Shown one piece after another: positions 1 through 9,975 of a stretch of 64,000 bases of DNA. This DNA is from Hymenobacter psychrophilus. GTDB taxonomy: Bacteria; Bacteroidota; Bacteroidia; Cytophagales; Hymenobacteraceae. The position numbers and the translations under genes were made by a program. Location: contig NZ_FNOV01000003.1 of NCBI RefSeq assembly GCF_900107135.1, forward strand, positions 248,001-312,000. Direction: 5' to 3'. The stretch's first letter is position 1; each line of letters begins with the position of its first letter. Below the pieces are notes generated by a model. The model made no database searches and had not been told where the DNA came from. It saw only the letters and a program-made list of their open reading frames with translations.

Positions 1-214
1 GCCCAAACAGCCGTACCGTGCCGCTGGCGGGCCGCAGCAACCCCAGCAACAGGCGCATGGTGGTGCTTTTGCCGGCCCCGTTTGGCCCCAGAAACCCGTA
101 AATGCTGCCCGGCTCCACCCGCAGATTCAGCTCGTGCAGAATGGGGCGGACGCCAAAACGAAAACTCAGGTTGTGGGTTTCGAGCAGCGGGGCGGCGGTG
201 GGGGCAGAGCTCAT
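1..214 (-). CDS. ABC transporter ATP-binding protein (N-terminal part)
   Basis: The reverse strand from 214 reads [18 protein letters not shown] and then, at about residues 44-52, the Walker A motif GPNGAGKST followed by [14 protein letters not shown]. This is the start of an ABC-type nucleotide-binding domain, which powers transport across the inner membrane. The gene runs off the left edge, so Q-loop, signature and Walker B motifs are not visible and the substrate cannot be told. The pattern (short N-terminus, then a CcmA/drug-exporter-like first half) suits an exporter ATPase. The family call is firm; the substrate is unknown. Confidence 0.85.
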   Translation of the reverse strand, partial: MSSAPTAAPLLETHNLSFRFGVRPILHELNLRVEPGSIYGFLGPNGAGKSTTMRLLLGLLRPASGTVRLFG

Positions 215-478
215 GGCAAGAGGCTGGTCGGGGCGAAACGAGAAGAACTGCTGCAAACCTAGTCGCGGCGCTATATCTTTCCCCGACAATTCAACCAACA
301 TCCTATTTCGGCCCCGCAACCCGTTTTTCTTCTCCTCAACCTCCGAAAACTACCACTTGCCCCGGCCGGCCGGGTTGGTGCGCCGGGTTGGTGCGCCGGC
401 CCGGGGCGTTGAGGGAGCCGTTGGCGGGGTTGATTGAAGAAGGCAGGCCGGCGGTCCGTTATTGCACTATTTTCGAAG

Positions 479-1756
479 ATGGAAGTTCTCACGCCGCCTG
501 CTCCTACCGCTTCGGCGGGTCGGCCACTGCCGCCCCGCGGCCACCGTTGGCAAACCCGGCTGCGCGGCTGGCTGCGGCCTACCGAACTATTGGCCACCAC
601 CGAGGTAACCCAGGTGCCGCGCTGGGCCCACATAGTGCTGTGGCTGTGGCTGCTATCAATCGACGGGCTGAAGATGAGCAACGCTGTTTCAAAGCTGCCT
701 CACTTCCCGCTCACGTTCGCCGAATGGTGGCCTTTGCTGCTGCAGCTGGGCCGGTTTCTGCTCGAAGATGTAGGCGACGCCACGCTCTTTTACCTCACCT
801 GGCGCTGGCTGGTGCCCTCCACGCTGGGCCGGGGCCGGGTAGTGCAGTACGTGCCAATGGCCGCGTTGCTGCTGCTCCCCTACCTGGGCCTCGTTGCCTG
901 GGTAATACCGCAGTTTTCGCCGTCCGGCGTGCACGTATCAACCCAGCGGATACCAGCGGCCTCCAAAGATGGGCGCAAGCCAGATACAGTAAAAATTGAC
1001 AGCACGAAGCGACCAAAACCGGTCTTCCCGGAGGCTGTTATGCGGTTGCTGGCCGCCGCCATTCTGGGCACCTTTATTATTGGCGGGGCCTCGGGCCTGC
1101 GCATCACCGACGATTACCTGCGCGGGCAGCGCAACCGCCGAGAGCTGGAGCGCCAGCAGCTGCTGACGGAGCTGGCCATGCTCAAAACCCAGATCAACCC
1201 GCACTTCCTGTTCAACACGCTCAACAACATCTACTCGCTCACGAGCCGCAAGTCGGACAAAGCGCCCGAGGCGGTACTGCGGCTGGCCGAAATCATGCGC
1301 TACCTGCTCTACGAGAGCAGCACCGATACCGTGCCGCTGAGCCGGGAGCTGGACCACCTGCGCAGCTTTCTGGACTTGCAGCGGCTCCGGCTGCCCGCCG
1401 CGGCCCAAGAGGCAGTGGTGCTGGCAGTGGAAGGCACCAATCCCGACTGCGCCCACCCGATTGCGCCGCTGCTGCTGCTGCCACTGGTCGAAAATGCCTT
1501 CAAGCACGGCGACCTCACGGCCCGGCCCGTGGCAGTGCACATTGCGCTGCACCTCGCCGCCGACGGCTTACTGCGCTTCTCGGTGCTTAACTATGTAGCG
1601 CCTGCCGATGCCGAACGCCCCCTGCCCCGGCAGCCCGGTGGCGTGGGCCTGGCCAATCTGCGCCGCCGCCTGGAGCTGCTCTACCCCCACCGCTACACCC
1701 TCGACGTGCAGACAACTCCCGAGCAACACCGCGTTACCTTAGTGCTGCTGCCGTAA
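479..1756 (+). CDS. LytS/YehU-type sensor histidine kinase
   Basis: A membrane sensor kinase of 425 residues, read from the ATG at 479; an in-frame TTG at 434 would add 15 residues. The N-terminal half (residues about 50-220) has several hydrophobic segments. The cytoplasmic half has the family signature QINPHFLFNTLNN around the phosphorylated His, then RYLLYES, and an ATP-binding N-box LVENAFKHGD; a glycine-rich box GGVGLANLRRRL closes it. This is the His_kinase (PF06580-like) plus HATPase architecture. A LytTR response regulator follows 97 bases downstream on the same strand, the usual partner, so the two very likely form a two-component system. The signal sensed is not evident. Confidence 0.92.
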   Translation: MEVLTPPAPTASAGRPLPPRGHRWQTRLRGWLRPTELLATTEVTQVPRWAHIVLWLWLLSIDGLKMSNAVSKLPHFPLTFAEWWPLLLQLGRFLLEDVGDATLFYLTWRWLVPSTLGRGRVVQYVPMAALLLLPYLGLVAWVIPQFSPSGVHVSTQRIPAASKDGRKPDTVKIDSTKRPKPVFPEAVMRLLAAAILGTFIIGGASGLRITDDYLRGQRNRRELERQQLLTELAMLKTQINPHFLFNTLNNIYSLTSRKSDKAPEAVLRLAEIMRYLLYESSTDTVPLSRELDHLRSFLDLQRLRLPAAAQEAVVLAVEGTNPDCAHPIAPLLLLPLVENAFKHGDLTARPVAVHIALHLAADGLLRFSVLNYVAPADAERPLPRQPGGVGLANLRRRLELLYPHRYTLDVQTTPEQHRVTLVLLP

Positions 1757-1853
1757 TGGTGGTTTGGTGATATCGTGCCGGCAAACCTCGTCTCCGCTAC
1801 CCTCCTGAAATCCATTTCACGTCATCAAACCGCCACATCCCCCAACCACCGCT

Positions 1854-2603
1854 ATGACCTGCGTAATTCTTGATGATGAGCCGCTGGCCCTCGACCTGCT
1901 GGCCGACTACTGCGCCCAGATACCCGGGCTGGAGCTGGTGGGGCAGTTCGATGATGCGCTGGCGGCGCTGGCTTTCTTACAGGATAACCCCGTAGACGTA
2001 GTTTTTCTCGATATCCATATGCCCCGGCTTACGGGCGTGCAGCTGGCTCAGCTGTTGCCCCAGCCCGGTCCGCGCATCGTGTTCACCACCGCCTACGACC
2101 AGTACGCGGTGCGCAGCTACGAGCTCAGCGCGGCCGATTACCTGCTCAAGCCCATTGCCTTCGAGCGGTTTGTGCAGGCCATTCAGAAGGTGCGCCAGCA
2201 GCTACCCGCCGTACCCGCTACTGCGCTGCCCACCGCCGCCGCGCCCGAAGCCGCCCCGCCCGCCGCCCCGGCCGCCGCCCCCGACGACGCCATGTTCGTC
2301 AAGAACGAGCACCGCCTGCAGCGCGTGGCGTTCGACGATTTGCTCTATATCGAGGGCATGAAGGAGTATTTGATGCTCTACACCACTACGGGCAAGGTGC
2401 TCACGCTGCAGTCGTTCCGGCGGCTGGAGGAAGTGCTGCCCCCCGAGCGGTTCGCCCGCATCCACAAGTCGTTTTTGGTGGCCCTGAGCCGAATCGAGCA
2501 CGTTGAGCGGGGGAAGGTGCAGGTAGCGGGCCGGCTGCTGCCCATCGGCGACACCTACCGCGAATCCTTCAACGCCCTTATTAAGGCCTACAATCAGCTG
2601 TAA
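1854..2603 (+). CDS. LytTR-family response regulator
   Basis: A 249-residue transcription regulator partnered with the kinase just upstream. Residues 1-120 form a receiver domain: the acidic pair in ILDDEPLAL, the phospho-acceptor Asp in VVFLDIHMP, the Thr in VFTTAYDQYA and the Lys in YLLKPI are all visible. A linker rich in Ala and Pro (about residues 125-145) leads to a C-terminal LytTR DNA-binding domain, with FVKNEHRLQRVAFDDLLYIE and FARIHKSFLVALSRI. On phosphorylation such proteins bind direct repeats near target promoters. Targets are not identifiable here. The linker's GC-rich Ala/Pro run looks like ordinary drift. Confidence 0.94.
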   Translation: MTCVILDDEPLALDLLADYCAQIPGLELVGQFDDALAALAFLQDNPVDVVFLDIHMPRLTGVQLAQLLPQPGPRIVFTTAYDQYAVRSYELSAADYLLKPIAFERFVQAIQKVRQQLPAVPATALPTAAAPEAAPPAAPAAAPDDAMFVKNEHRLQRVAFDDLLYIEGMKEYLMLYTTTGKVLTLQSFRRLEEVLPPERFARIHKSFLVALSRIEHVERGKVQVAGRLLPIGDTYRESFNALIKAYNQL

Positions 2604-2617
2604 TTTAGTGCTTAATT

Positions 2618-2765
2618 GATAGGGCGTAGTGCTTAGACAGGCGTCATCATCCTGACGAAAGAAAGGCCTTGTCACGCTTGAACGACAATCGTAACTACGA
2701 CTCGTTTTAGCGTGACAAGGCCCCTTATCAGGTCGATGGCGGCTACCTAAGCACTACGCCCTATC
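2618..2765. repeat. Nested palindromic intergenic element (MITE-like)
   Basis: The gap between the LytTR gene and wrbA is one long inverted repeat. The outer arms, GATAGGGCGTAGTGCTTAG at 2618-2636 and its exact complement at 2747-2765, match over 19 bp. A second perfect 14-bp pair (GGCCTTGTCACGCT, 2665-2678 and 2709-2722) lies inside, with a 5-bp pair (2681-2685, 2702-2706) near the centre. It ends three bases before the wrbA stop codon. It could fold into a cruciform or RNA hairpin and serve as a terminator for both converging genes. The size and nested symmetry suit a non-autonomous repeat element; no flanking duplication was established. Confidence 0.8.
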
Positions 2766-2767
2766 CA

Positions 2768-3379
2768 CTAGGCGCTAAGCTTCTTGGCTATTTCCGAGGA
2801 GTGGCGGCCCTGGAAACGGGCACCTTCCAGCTCGTTGGCGCTGGGCTGCCGTTCGCCCTGGCCGCCGGCCACGGTGCTGGCGCCGTAGGGCGTACCGCCG
2901 GTTACTTCGTGGTGGCCCATCTGGCCCTGCCAGGCGTAGGGCAGGCCCACTATCACCATGCCGAGGTGTAGCAACTCGGTGTGCAACGCCCGTAATGTGG
3001 TTTCCTGGCCCCCGTGCTGGGTGGCCGTACTCACAAAACACCCTCCTACTTTACCCACCAGCTTGCCTTCGGCCCACAGGGCCCCGGTACCATCCAGAAA
3101 CGCCTGAATCTGGCCGCAGACGTTGCCGTAGCGCGTGGGCGTGCCGATGATGATGGCATCGTACTGGTCCAGCTCCTGGGGCTTGGCCACCGGAATATGG
3201 TCGAAGGCCTTTTGGGCTTCGGTAGCCCCGATTTTGTCGAGCAGCTCCCGCGGCAGTGTTTCGGGCACGCGCTTGATGACCACTTCGTTGCCCTCAACCT
3301 CGCGGGCGCCCTCGGCTACGGCTTCGGCCAGCTTGTACACGTGGCCATAGGTGGAGTAGAACAGAATCAGCGTTTTCAT
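2768..3379 (-). CDS. wrbA: WrbA-type NAD(P)H:quinone oxidoreductase
   Basis: A 203-residue flavodoxin-fold enzyme that reduces quinones by two electrons using FMN and NAD(P)H, a cytoplasmic protection against redox-cycling quinones. The N-terminus [20 protein letters not shown] carries the FMN phosphate-binding loop; [21 protein letters not shown] and the [13 protein letters not shown] stretch are typical WrbA signatures, and GTPYGASTV near the C-terminus completes the family pattern. The frame stays open far upstream, but the ATG at 3379 puts the first strand exactly at the N-terminus and gives the family's usual length of about 200. It stands alone, converging on the LytTR gene across a palindromic repeat. 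Confidence 0.95.
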   Translation of the reverse strand: MKTLILFYSTYGHVYKLAEAVAEGAREVEGNEVVIKRVPETLPRELLDKIGATEAQKAFDHIPVAKPQELDQYDAIIIGTPTRYGNVCGQIQAFLDGTGALWAEGKLVGKVGGCFVSTATQHGGQETTLRALHTELLHLGMVIVGLPYAWQGQMGHHEVTGGTPYGASTVAGGQGERQPSANELEGARFQGRHSSEIAKKLSA

Positions 3380-3684
3380 GGGCAGAAGGAAATGGAAGGT
3401 GTGAAAGCGAAAAACCAGCCGACAGCCGGTATACCAATGTATATACACTGAATCATAGAAAAGGGTTTTATTGCCCTTGCTGCCAATTGAACTTCGTGAA
3501 GACGAAAGACTTATCTTGCCTGTTCGAAAATAGCCCGATAGCCATGCAACCTCCGGCGGCCTGTTCGTCCTCTTATCAGCACTTAGCCGGCCGCTAGCCG
3601 GAATCCATTCCCCCGTATTATTTAACTGCGTATGCAGCAAGCATTCTACCCCGGAACCGGCCTCCGCACTGGCCGGCAAGCCCA
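3380..3684. other. Divergent intergenic region, wrbA / sigma factor
   Basis: About 305 bases separate the divergently read wrbA and sigma-factor genes. The stretch is AT-richer than its surroundings near 3430-3530, as expected for back-to-back promoters, but no clean TAnnTTTG element was found on either strand. No coding sequence, RNA gene or strong hairpin was recognised. Confidence 0.5.
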
Positions 3685-4368
3685 ATGAGCGCCCTGTCGG
3701 CGGCCCTAAGTGGGGTTGGTGGCCTGCGGAGCCTGCTGCCCGGGGCCCACGTCGCGACCGAGTCGGCGGCGTCTTCGGCCCCCACGGCCAGCCGTACGCT
3801 CACGCCGCCCGCTCAGCTTTCCGATGGCGAGCTGCTTGACGGTTGCCTGGCCGGCAGCCGGCTCATGCAGAAATACCTGTATGAGCGGTTTGCGGGCCGG
3901 ATGATGGCCGTGTGCCTGCGCTACGCCCAAACCACTTTTGAGGCCGAAGATGTGCTGCAGGAGGGGTTTCTCACCGTATTTAAGAACCTGGCCAGCTTCC
4001 GCCGCGAGTGCCCGCTGGAGTTCTGGATTCGCCGCATCATGGTGAATGCGGCCCTGCGCCAGCACCGCCGCAACGCTCCGCTGGTTGCAGTCAGCGACGG
4101 GGGCGAGTATCCCCAGGACCTGGCCGGCGAAGAATTCACGCTCTCCAACTACAACTTCGAGGAGCTGCTGGGGTTGGTGCAGGATCTGGCCCCGCGCTAC
4201 CAGATGGTGTTCAACCTGTTCGCCATTGAAGGCTACGGCCACAAGGAAATCGGGGAGTTGCTGGGCATTTCCGAAGGTACCAGCAAGTCGCAGTACTCGC
4301 GGGCCCGCGCCATTCTGAAAAACAAAATAGAGCGCCTCGACGCGCAACGCCCCCATGGCTTCCGCTAA
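3685..4368 (+). CDS. ECF-type RNA polymerase sigma factor
   Basis: A 227-residue sigma-70 family protein of the extracytoplasmic-function group. After a poorly conserved N-terminal tail of about 45 residues, region 2 reads [22 protein letters not shown], then [21 protein letters not shown] and [18 protein letters not shown]. Region 4 has the helix-turn-helix [35 protein letters not shown] start further in (for example near the Met before QKYL) would remove part of region 2, so the upstream ATG is kept. The next gene overlaps its end by 14 bases and encodes a protein with the layout of an anti-sigma factor, suggesting a co-translated regulator pair. Confidence 0.93.
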   Translation: MSALSAALSGVGGLRSLLPGAHVATESAASSAPTASRTLTPPAQLSDGELLDGCLAGSRLMQKYLYERFAGRMMAVCLRYAQTTFEAEDVLQEGFLTVFKNLASFRRECPLEFWIRRIMVNAALRQHRRNAPLVAVSDGGEYPQDLAGEEFTLSNYNFEELLGLVQDLAPRYQMVFNLFAIEGYGHKEIGELLGISEGTSKSQYSRARAILKNKIERLDAQRPHGFR

Positions 4369-5923
4369 CCCTCCCTTTGACAACCACCAGCCCGCGCGCC
4401 CTACCGGCGACCTGGAGCACCTGTTTCAGCAGAAGCTGGCCGGGGCCGAGGTGCGCCCGCGGGCTAACTTCTGGGACCAGCTCGACCACGAGCTGGTAGC
4501 CCAGCAGCACACGGACATGCTGCGCCAGAACGCCATGTACCGCCAGCGGGCTGCCGTGTACCGCTGGGCCGCCGCGGCTTGCTTGGTGCTGGCACTGGGC
4601 GTTGCCAGCTGGGCCTATCTGGCCCGGTCGGGCCAGCCGGCCGGCCCCGTGCTGGCTACTACTACCGGATCCGCCGCCTCGTCATCGGGCCTGGCTCTGC
4701 CCGAAACGGGCTTCGGCGCCGGCCGCTACGACCACCTTGCCGGACTGGCGGCAACGCTGGCCACCGAAGAGGCGTCTGCGCAGTCGGTGGGCGCCTACGG
4801 CTCGGGCCACGCCCTGCGTACCGGCGGCCAGGCGGCCGCCGGCTACAGCGAGGCGGCCGCCGCTCTGGCCAGCACCAGCGAAGCATTCCAGGGGGCTTAC
4901 TCCGCGGCGGGTTTGCTGGCGCTGCCGGGCCGCCGCCAAGACATAGCCGCGGCCTGGGGTCAGCCGACCAGTCTGGCCGTTACGTTCGATGATCTGAACC
5001 TGCGCAACGAGTTGGGCCTGGGCCGTCCGGGCCAGCGTCAGCTGCTGATGCCGGACGAAGTTCCGGCCGCCGCAGTGGCCAGAACCACCTTTACCACAGA
5101 GCCCACGCACAAAGTCCCCGGTAAGCTCTGGAAGCGCCTGCGCGTGGGCGGCAGCTATGCCCTGAGCGTGTTCAACCCCAATATCAACTTCTCGCGGGCC
5201 GACGCTCGCACCAAGGCCGACCCCGTAACCAACGCCCTGCGCAGCTACTACCAGGAAGATGCCGAGCGCGAGTACCGCCGCAACCTGCGCTCGGGGCCCA
5301 GCCAGCGCGTCGCCCTGACGGCCTCCTACCAGTTCAGCCCCCACTGGACTATATCGACCGGGGCCGAATGGGCCGAGAGCCGGGCTTCCTCGGCCACCTC
5401 TTTTGGTTTTCTGGATGGCAAACAGGTAGGCGACGAAGCGCCCAATATTTTCGCCGCGCCTTCCTCCAGCGCAGGCTTCGGGATACGCAACGGCGGCGGA
5501 GCTGCCGCGCCCCGGCCTACGTCGTATCGCTACCGCACGGCAGCCGTACCCGTGAGCGTTACGTATGGCTCGCAGAAAGCCGGACTCTCGCTTTATGCCA
5601 AAGCCGGCGCCGTGGTTAGCCTGCTGCTCAATAGCCGCTCGGAGCTGGAAGGCTCGCCTGAGGCCACCCGCAGCTACGATATCCGCTCGGCCGAGTCGCC
5701 GTACCGGACGCTGTTTGCCTCGGCCCGAATGGGTGGGGGCGTTCGTTACCAGCCCGTGCTTTCGACCTGGAATGTAACTTTGGGCCCTAGCGCCGAGGTG
5801 TTTATCACGCCACTCAACGCCAACCCCAGCCAGCGCGCCGCCCGCCAAACCCGCCCTTACAGCCTGGGCGTAGAGGCCACCGTCGAGTTTGGCAGCACCA
5901 AGGTGATGCCGGCAGTACAGTAA
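4355..5923 (+). CDS. One-TM protein with C-terminal outer-membrane beta-barrel-like region; putative anti-sigma partner
   Basis: A 522-residue protein whose start lies inside the end of the sigma-factor gene, so translation is probably coupled. Residues 1-70 are soluble and charged, including a NFWDQLDHELVAQQ stretch. One hydrophobic segment follows (WAAAACLVLALGVASWAYLA, about residues 71-90), then a low-complexity Ala/Gly/Ser linker. From about residue 260 to the end come alternating strands with aromatic ends (LRVGGSYALSVFNPNINFS, VALTASYQFSPHWTISTGAEW, LGVEATVEFGS), as in outer-membrane barrels. The N-terminal layout fits an anti-sigma factor; no ZAS zinc motif is present. Function is inferred from position and topology only. 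Confidence 0.7.
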   Translation: MASANPPFDNHQPARPTGDLEHLFQQKLAGAEVRPRANFWDQLDHELVAQQHTDMLRQNAMYRQRAAVYRWAAAACLVLALGVASWAYLARSGQPAGPVLATTTGSAASSSGLALPETGFGAGRYDHLAGLAATLATEEASAQSVGAYGSGHALRTGGQAAAGYSEAAAALASTSEAFQGAYSAAGLLALPGRRQDIAAAWGQPTSLAVTFDDLNLRNELGLGRPGQRQLLMPDEVPAAAVARTTFTTEPTHKVPGKLWKRLRVGGSYALSVFNPNINFSRADARTKADPVTNALRSYYQEDAEREYRRNLRSGPSQRVALTASYQFSPHWTISTGAEWAESRASSATSFGFLDGKQVGDEAPNIFAAPSSSAGFGIRNGGGAAAPRPTSYRYRTAAVPVSVTYGSQKAGLSLYAKAGAVVSLLLNSRSELEGSPEATRSYDIRSAESPYRTLFASARMGGGVRYQPVLSTWNVTLGPSAEVFITPLNANPSQRAARQTRPYSLGVEATVEFGSTKVMPAVQ

Positions 5924-5950
5924 TTTCTGGTACTGACCTGGCAGGGATTA

Positions 5951-5995
5951 CGGAGGGAAAACAGTACGTTGAACAACGCACTATTTTTCCCTCCG
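5951..5995 (+). terminator. Hairpin downstream of the sigma/barrel gene pair
   Basis: CGGAGGGAAAA at 5951-5961 pairs perfectly with TTTTCCCTCCG at 5985-5995 around a 23-base loop. It lies 28 bases after the barrel gene's stop and before the next lipoprotein gene. The large loop and lack of a U-run after the stem make it a modest terminator candidate. Confidence 0.45.
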
Positions 5996-6038
5996 AAACC
6001 TTACTGCTCACGACCAAATCATCAGTTCCCAACTCATC

Positions 6039-6407
6039 ATGAACCGTTTTACCCTCCTGCTGACGATGATCGGGCTGGCGCTGAGTGTGGCGGGCTGCGC
6101 GTCTACGGCCGACGAGGTAGCGCCTCAGAATAACTGCCCCGGCAACTTCTCGCTTACCCTTATCGAGCAGCTCAAGCAGAAGCCCAAGCAAAACCCCGCC
6201 GCTGAAGTAACCCAGTACCTTTACCAGAGCCGCACGGTGTACCTGGTAACCGGCGGCACACCCGACGCCTACAACTACCTGTTCGACAACTGCGGCAACG
6301 TAGTGTGCGCCGCCTCCGGAGGCCTGACTGGCAAGGGCGACGGAGCCTGCCCCGATTTCGCCGCCACCGCCACCAACCCCACCCTCATCTGGCGCGACCC
6401 ACGGTAG
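6039..6407 (+). CDS. Small lipoprotein of unknown function
   Basis: A 122-residue protein with a lipoprotein signal peptide: MNRFTLLLTMIGLALSVAGC, with Cys20 in a lipobox-like VAGC. The mature part holds four more Cys residues (NNCPGNF, DNCGNVVCAASGG, GACPDF), which could form disulfides in the periplasm, and ends in LIWRDPR. Small Bacteroidota lipoproteins that end this way are known but uncharacterised (DUF6970-like, recalled rather than checked). It stands alone between two hairpins, 115 bases after the barrel gene. No enzymatic motif is visible. Confidence 0.75.
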   Translation: MNRFTLLLTMIGLALSVAGCASTADEVAPQNNCPGNFSLTLIEQLKQKPKQNPAAEVTQYLYQSRTVYLVTGGTPDAYNYLFDNCGNVVCAASGGLTGKGDGACPDFAATATNPTLIWRDPR

Positions 6408-6507
6408 CGTTTAGCGCTTCGTTGCTGATGCGTAGGGCTTCCGTTGTTCCTTTTAACAAGGTTGCTGCATGAGCGTCCGAAGCGCTGCGCACCACACGCA
6501 GCACCAA

Positions 6508-6546
6508 CCGAAAGCCCGCTCCTGACTATCAGGAGCGGGCTTTCGG
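6508..6546 (+). terminator. Strong bidirectional terminator hairpin
   Basis: An 18-bp perfect stem (CCGAAAGCCCGCTCCTGA at 6508-6525 and its complement at 6529-6546) with a 3-base loop. It sits between the small lipoprotein gene and uvrB, 100 bases after the former. The long GC-rich stem closed by short T and A flanks is typical of intrinsic terminators in this group. Confidence 0.8.
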
Positions 6547-6681
6547 CTTCTCTGCACGGCTCGGTACCCGCTGCCCAACCCACCGCGTATTTCGGCGGGA
6601 AAGCGACCCGAATCTATTAGCCCAGACGCCCGAACCAACGGTCCCGGAAAGCGGTTATCACAGGCTACCTAACTTGCCCGC

Positions 6682-8718
<2,037 letters not shown>

Positions 8719-8760
8719 CTTCCGCTGCGCGGCGCAACTACCGCGTTACTGCCGAACCAC

Positions 8761-8806
8761 GGCCCGTAGCCGGAGTGCCCACCCGAGGCATTCTGGCTAC
8801 GGGCCG
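8761..8806 (+). terminator. Terminator hairpin after uvrB
   Basis: GGCCCGTAGCCGGAGTGCC at 8761-8779 pairs with 8788-8806, with two wobble-type mismatches in a 19-bp stem and an 8-base loop, followed shortly by TTTTCG. It lies 42 bases after the uvrB stop. Confidence 0.7.
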
Positions 8807-8836
8807 GCTGTTTTCGCGGCCGTCTGGTAAATCGAT

Positions 8837-8844
8837 TATGTTTG
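8837..8844 (+). promoter_or_regulatory. Bacteroidota -7 element (TATGTTTG)
   Basis: TATGTTTG matches the TAnnTTTG consensus and lies 30 bases before the ATG of the small secreted protein at 8875. No good -33 TTG is visible at the expected distance, so the call rests on the -7 element alone. Confidence 0.5.
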
Positions 8845-8874
8845 CGCCCATTACTTACTTAACGCCCTATTATC

Positions 8875-9396
8875 ATGTACCAAAAAGCAACCCGCCTCCT
8901 CCTTTTTCTGCTATTGATAAGCGCGCAGGTGGCAGTAGCCCAGAGTAAGCCGGCATATCAGTATATGCAGATTTTCTATTATGGATCCAAAACGATGGCC
9001 GGACCCATAGGGCATTTCAGCCCCGCGCTACGGGGGCAGTCGGAAATAATGCTGCTGAACCCGACGGCCTATACAAAGCAGATTAACAATCAGTTCTTTG
9101 GCTCATTTTCGAGTAGTACTGAGGAAAGCGAAACCACTGTAACTACGTCCGATGGTACGTATATCAATGGCAAAAAGCTGAGTACGGCTCAACTGCAGGA
9201 AAGACGGCAAAAGGAACAGCGGCAGCAACAGGCAGCGCTAGCCGAGCAGATGCGGGTAATATCCACCCACAGTCAAGCCCTCACTGAGAAAATAACGCAA
9301 AGCCTGAACCTCGCCGCCGAAGACGGCTGGGAAGTAACGCAGATGAGCAGCTTCGGCACCGATGGCGTGGTGTATTTACTGCGCAAAGCCAAGTAA
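8875..9396 (+). CDS. Secreted protein of unknown function (DUF4177-like C-terminus)
   Basis: A 173-residue protein with a signal peptide (MYQKATRLLLFLLLISAQVAVAQS, cleavage likely after VAVAQ or nearby). The middle has a charged, Gln-rich helix (LQERRQKEQRQQQAALAEQ). The C-terminus, LNLAAEDGWEVTQMSSFGTD followed by VVYLLRKA, has the 'gene product that ends in a GW-E-V strand' pattern of DUF4177-type small domains. The next gene (9482) has the same layout with ALSADGWELLEIRTSAQ and a terminal YLFRRA, so the two look like distant paralogues. Its base composition is slightly AT-richer than its neighbours. Function unknown. Confidence 0.7.
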   Translation: MYQKATRLLLFLLLISAQVAVAQSKPAYQYMQIFYYGSKTMAGPIGHFSPALRGQSEIMLLNPTAYTKQINNQFFGSFSSSTEESETTVTTSDGTYINGKKLSTAQLQERRQKEQRQQQAALAEQMRVISTHSQALTEKITQSLNLAAEDGWEVTQMSSFGTDGVVYLLRKAK

Positions 9397-9422
9397 AATC
9401 AGCTAACAACTACATTCTGGCA

Positions 9423-9484
9423 CATAATTCGAAAAGGCTCCGAAATGCGGCATATTCCGCGTTCCGAAGCCTTTTCGAATTATG
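9423..9484 (+). promoter_or_regulatory. Inverted repeat whose right arm contains the next gene's start codon
   Basis: CATAATTCGAAAAGGCT at 9423-9439 is the exact complement of 9468-9484, and the last three bases of the right arm are the ATG at 9482. A smaller GCGG/CCGC pair lies within the loop. It begins 27 bases after the previous stop. As RNA it could terminate the upstream transcript or hide the downstream initiation region. Confidence 0.7.
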
Positions 9485-9970
9485 CTGAAGTCTACCCTGC
9501 TCCTGATGGCCCTGCTGAGTTCCGGCGCGGCGGCGGCTCAGAAAGCACAACCCGCGTTACTGGCGCCGCTGGTGGCCCCGAGCCCATTACCCGTAATCAG
9601 TGTGACGCCCGTTGCACCAACCAACGGCGTGCGCTACGAGTACCAACTGGTACGGCTGGAAAACGACTGGCGTATCATCTTCGCGCCGGCCTGGCGGGGC
9701 CAAACGGTTCTGGAACCCGATACCAAACTCTTTAAGGGAGCAAAGCCGGGCGAAGTTGACGGGCTGCTGTTAGGGGCCATCAACGCGCTTTCGGCCGATG
9801 GCTGGGAGCTGCTGGAAATCCGCACGAGCGCGCAGTTGCTTGGGGCCGCCCAGAAGGTGGAAACCTCGCTGTATTCCAGCGACCCGAACCGCCCGCAGTA
9901 CGACGGCAAAACCACGTATAGCTCGGATTCGCAGACGCGTTACCTGTTCCGGCGGGCCCTGGCGCGCTAG
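9482..9970 (+). CDS. Secreted protein of unknown function (paralogue-like of the preceding gene)
   Basis: A 162-residue protein with a signal peptide (MLKSTLLLMALLSSGAAAAQ). The mature part is Pro/Val-rich at first, then has YEYQLVRLENDWRIIFAPAW and ALSADGWELLEIRTSAQLLG before ending in RYLFRRALAR. The spacing of the DGWE strand and terminal aromatic-Arg strand parallels the preceding gene, suggesting an old duplication. The start ATG lies in the arm of a 17-bp inverted repeat, so translation may be structurally controlled. It ends 5 bases before the stop of the converging HAD gene. No function can be assigned. Confidence 0.7.
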   Translation: MLKSTLLLMALLSSGAAAAQKAQPALLAPLVAPSPLPVISVTPVAPTNGVRYEYQLVRLENDWRIIFAPAWRGQTVLEPDTKLFKGAKPGEVDGLLLGAINALSADGWELLEIRTSAQLLGAAQKVETSLYSSDPNRPQYDGKTTYSSDSQTRYLFRRALAR

Positions 9971-9975
9971 GCGGG

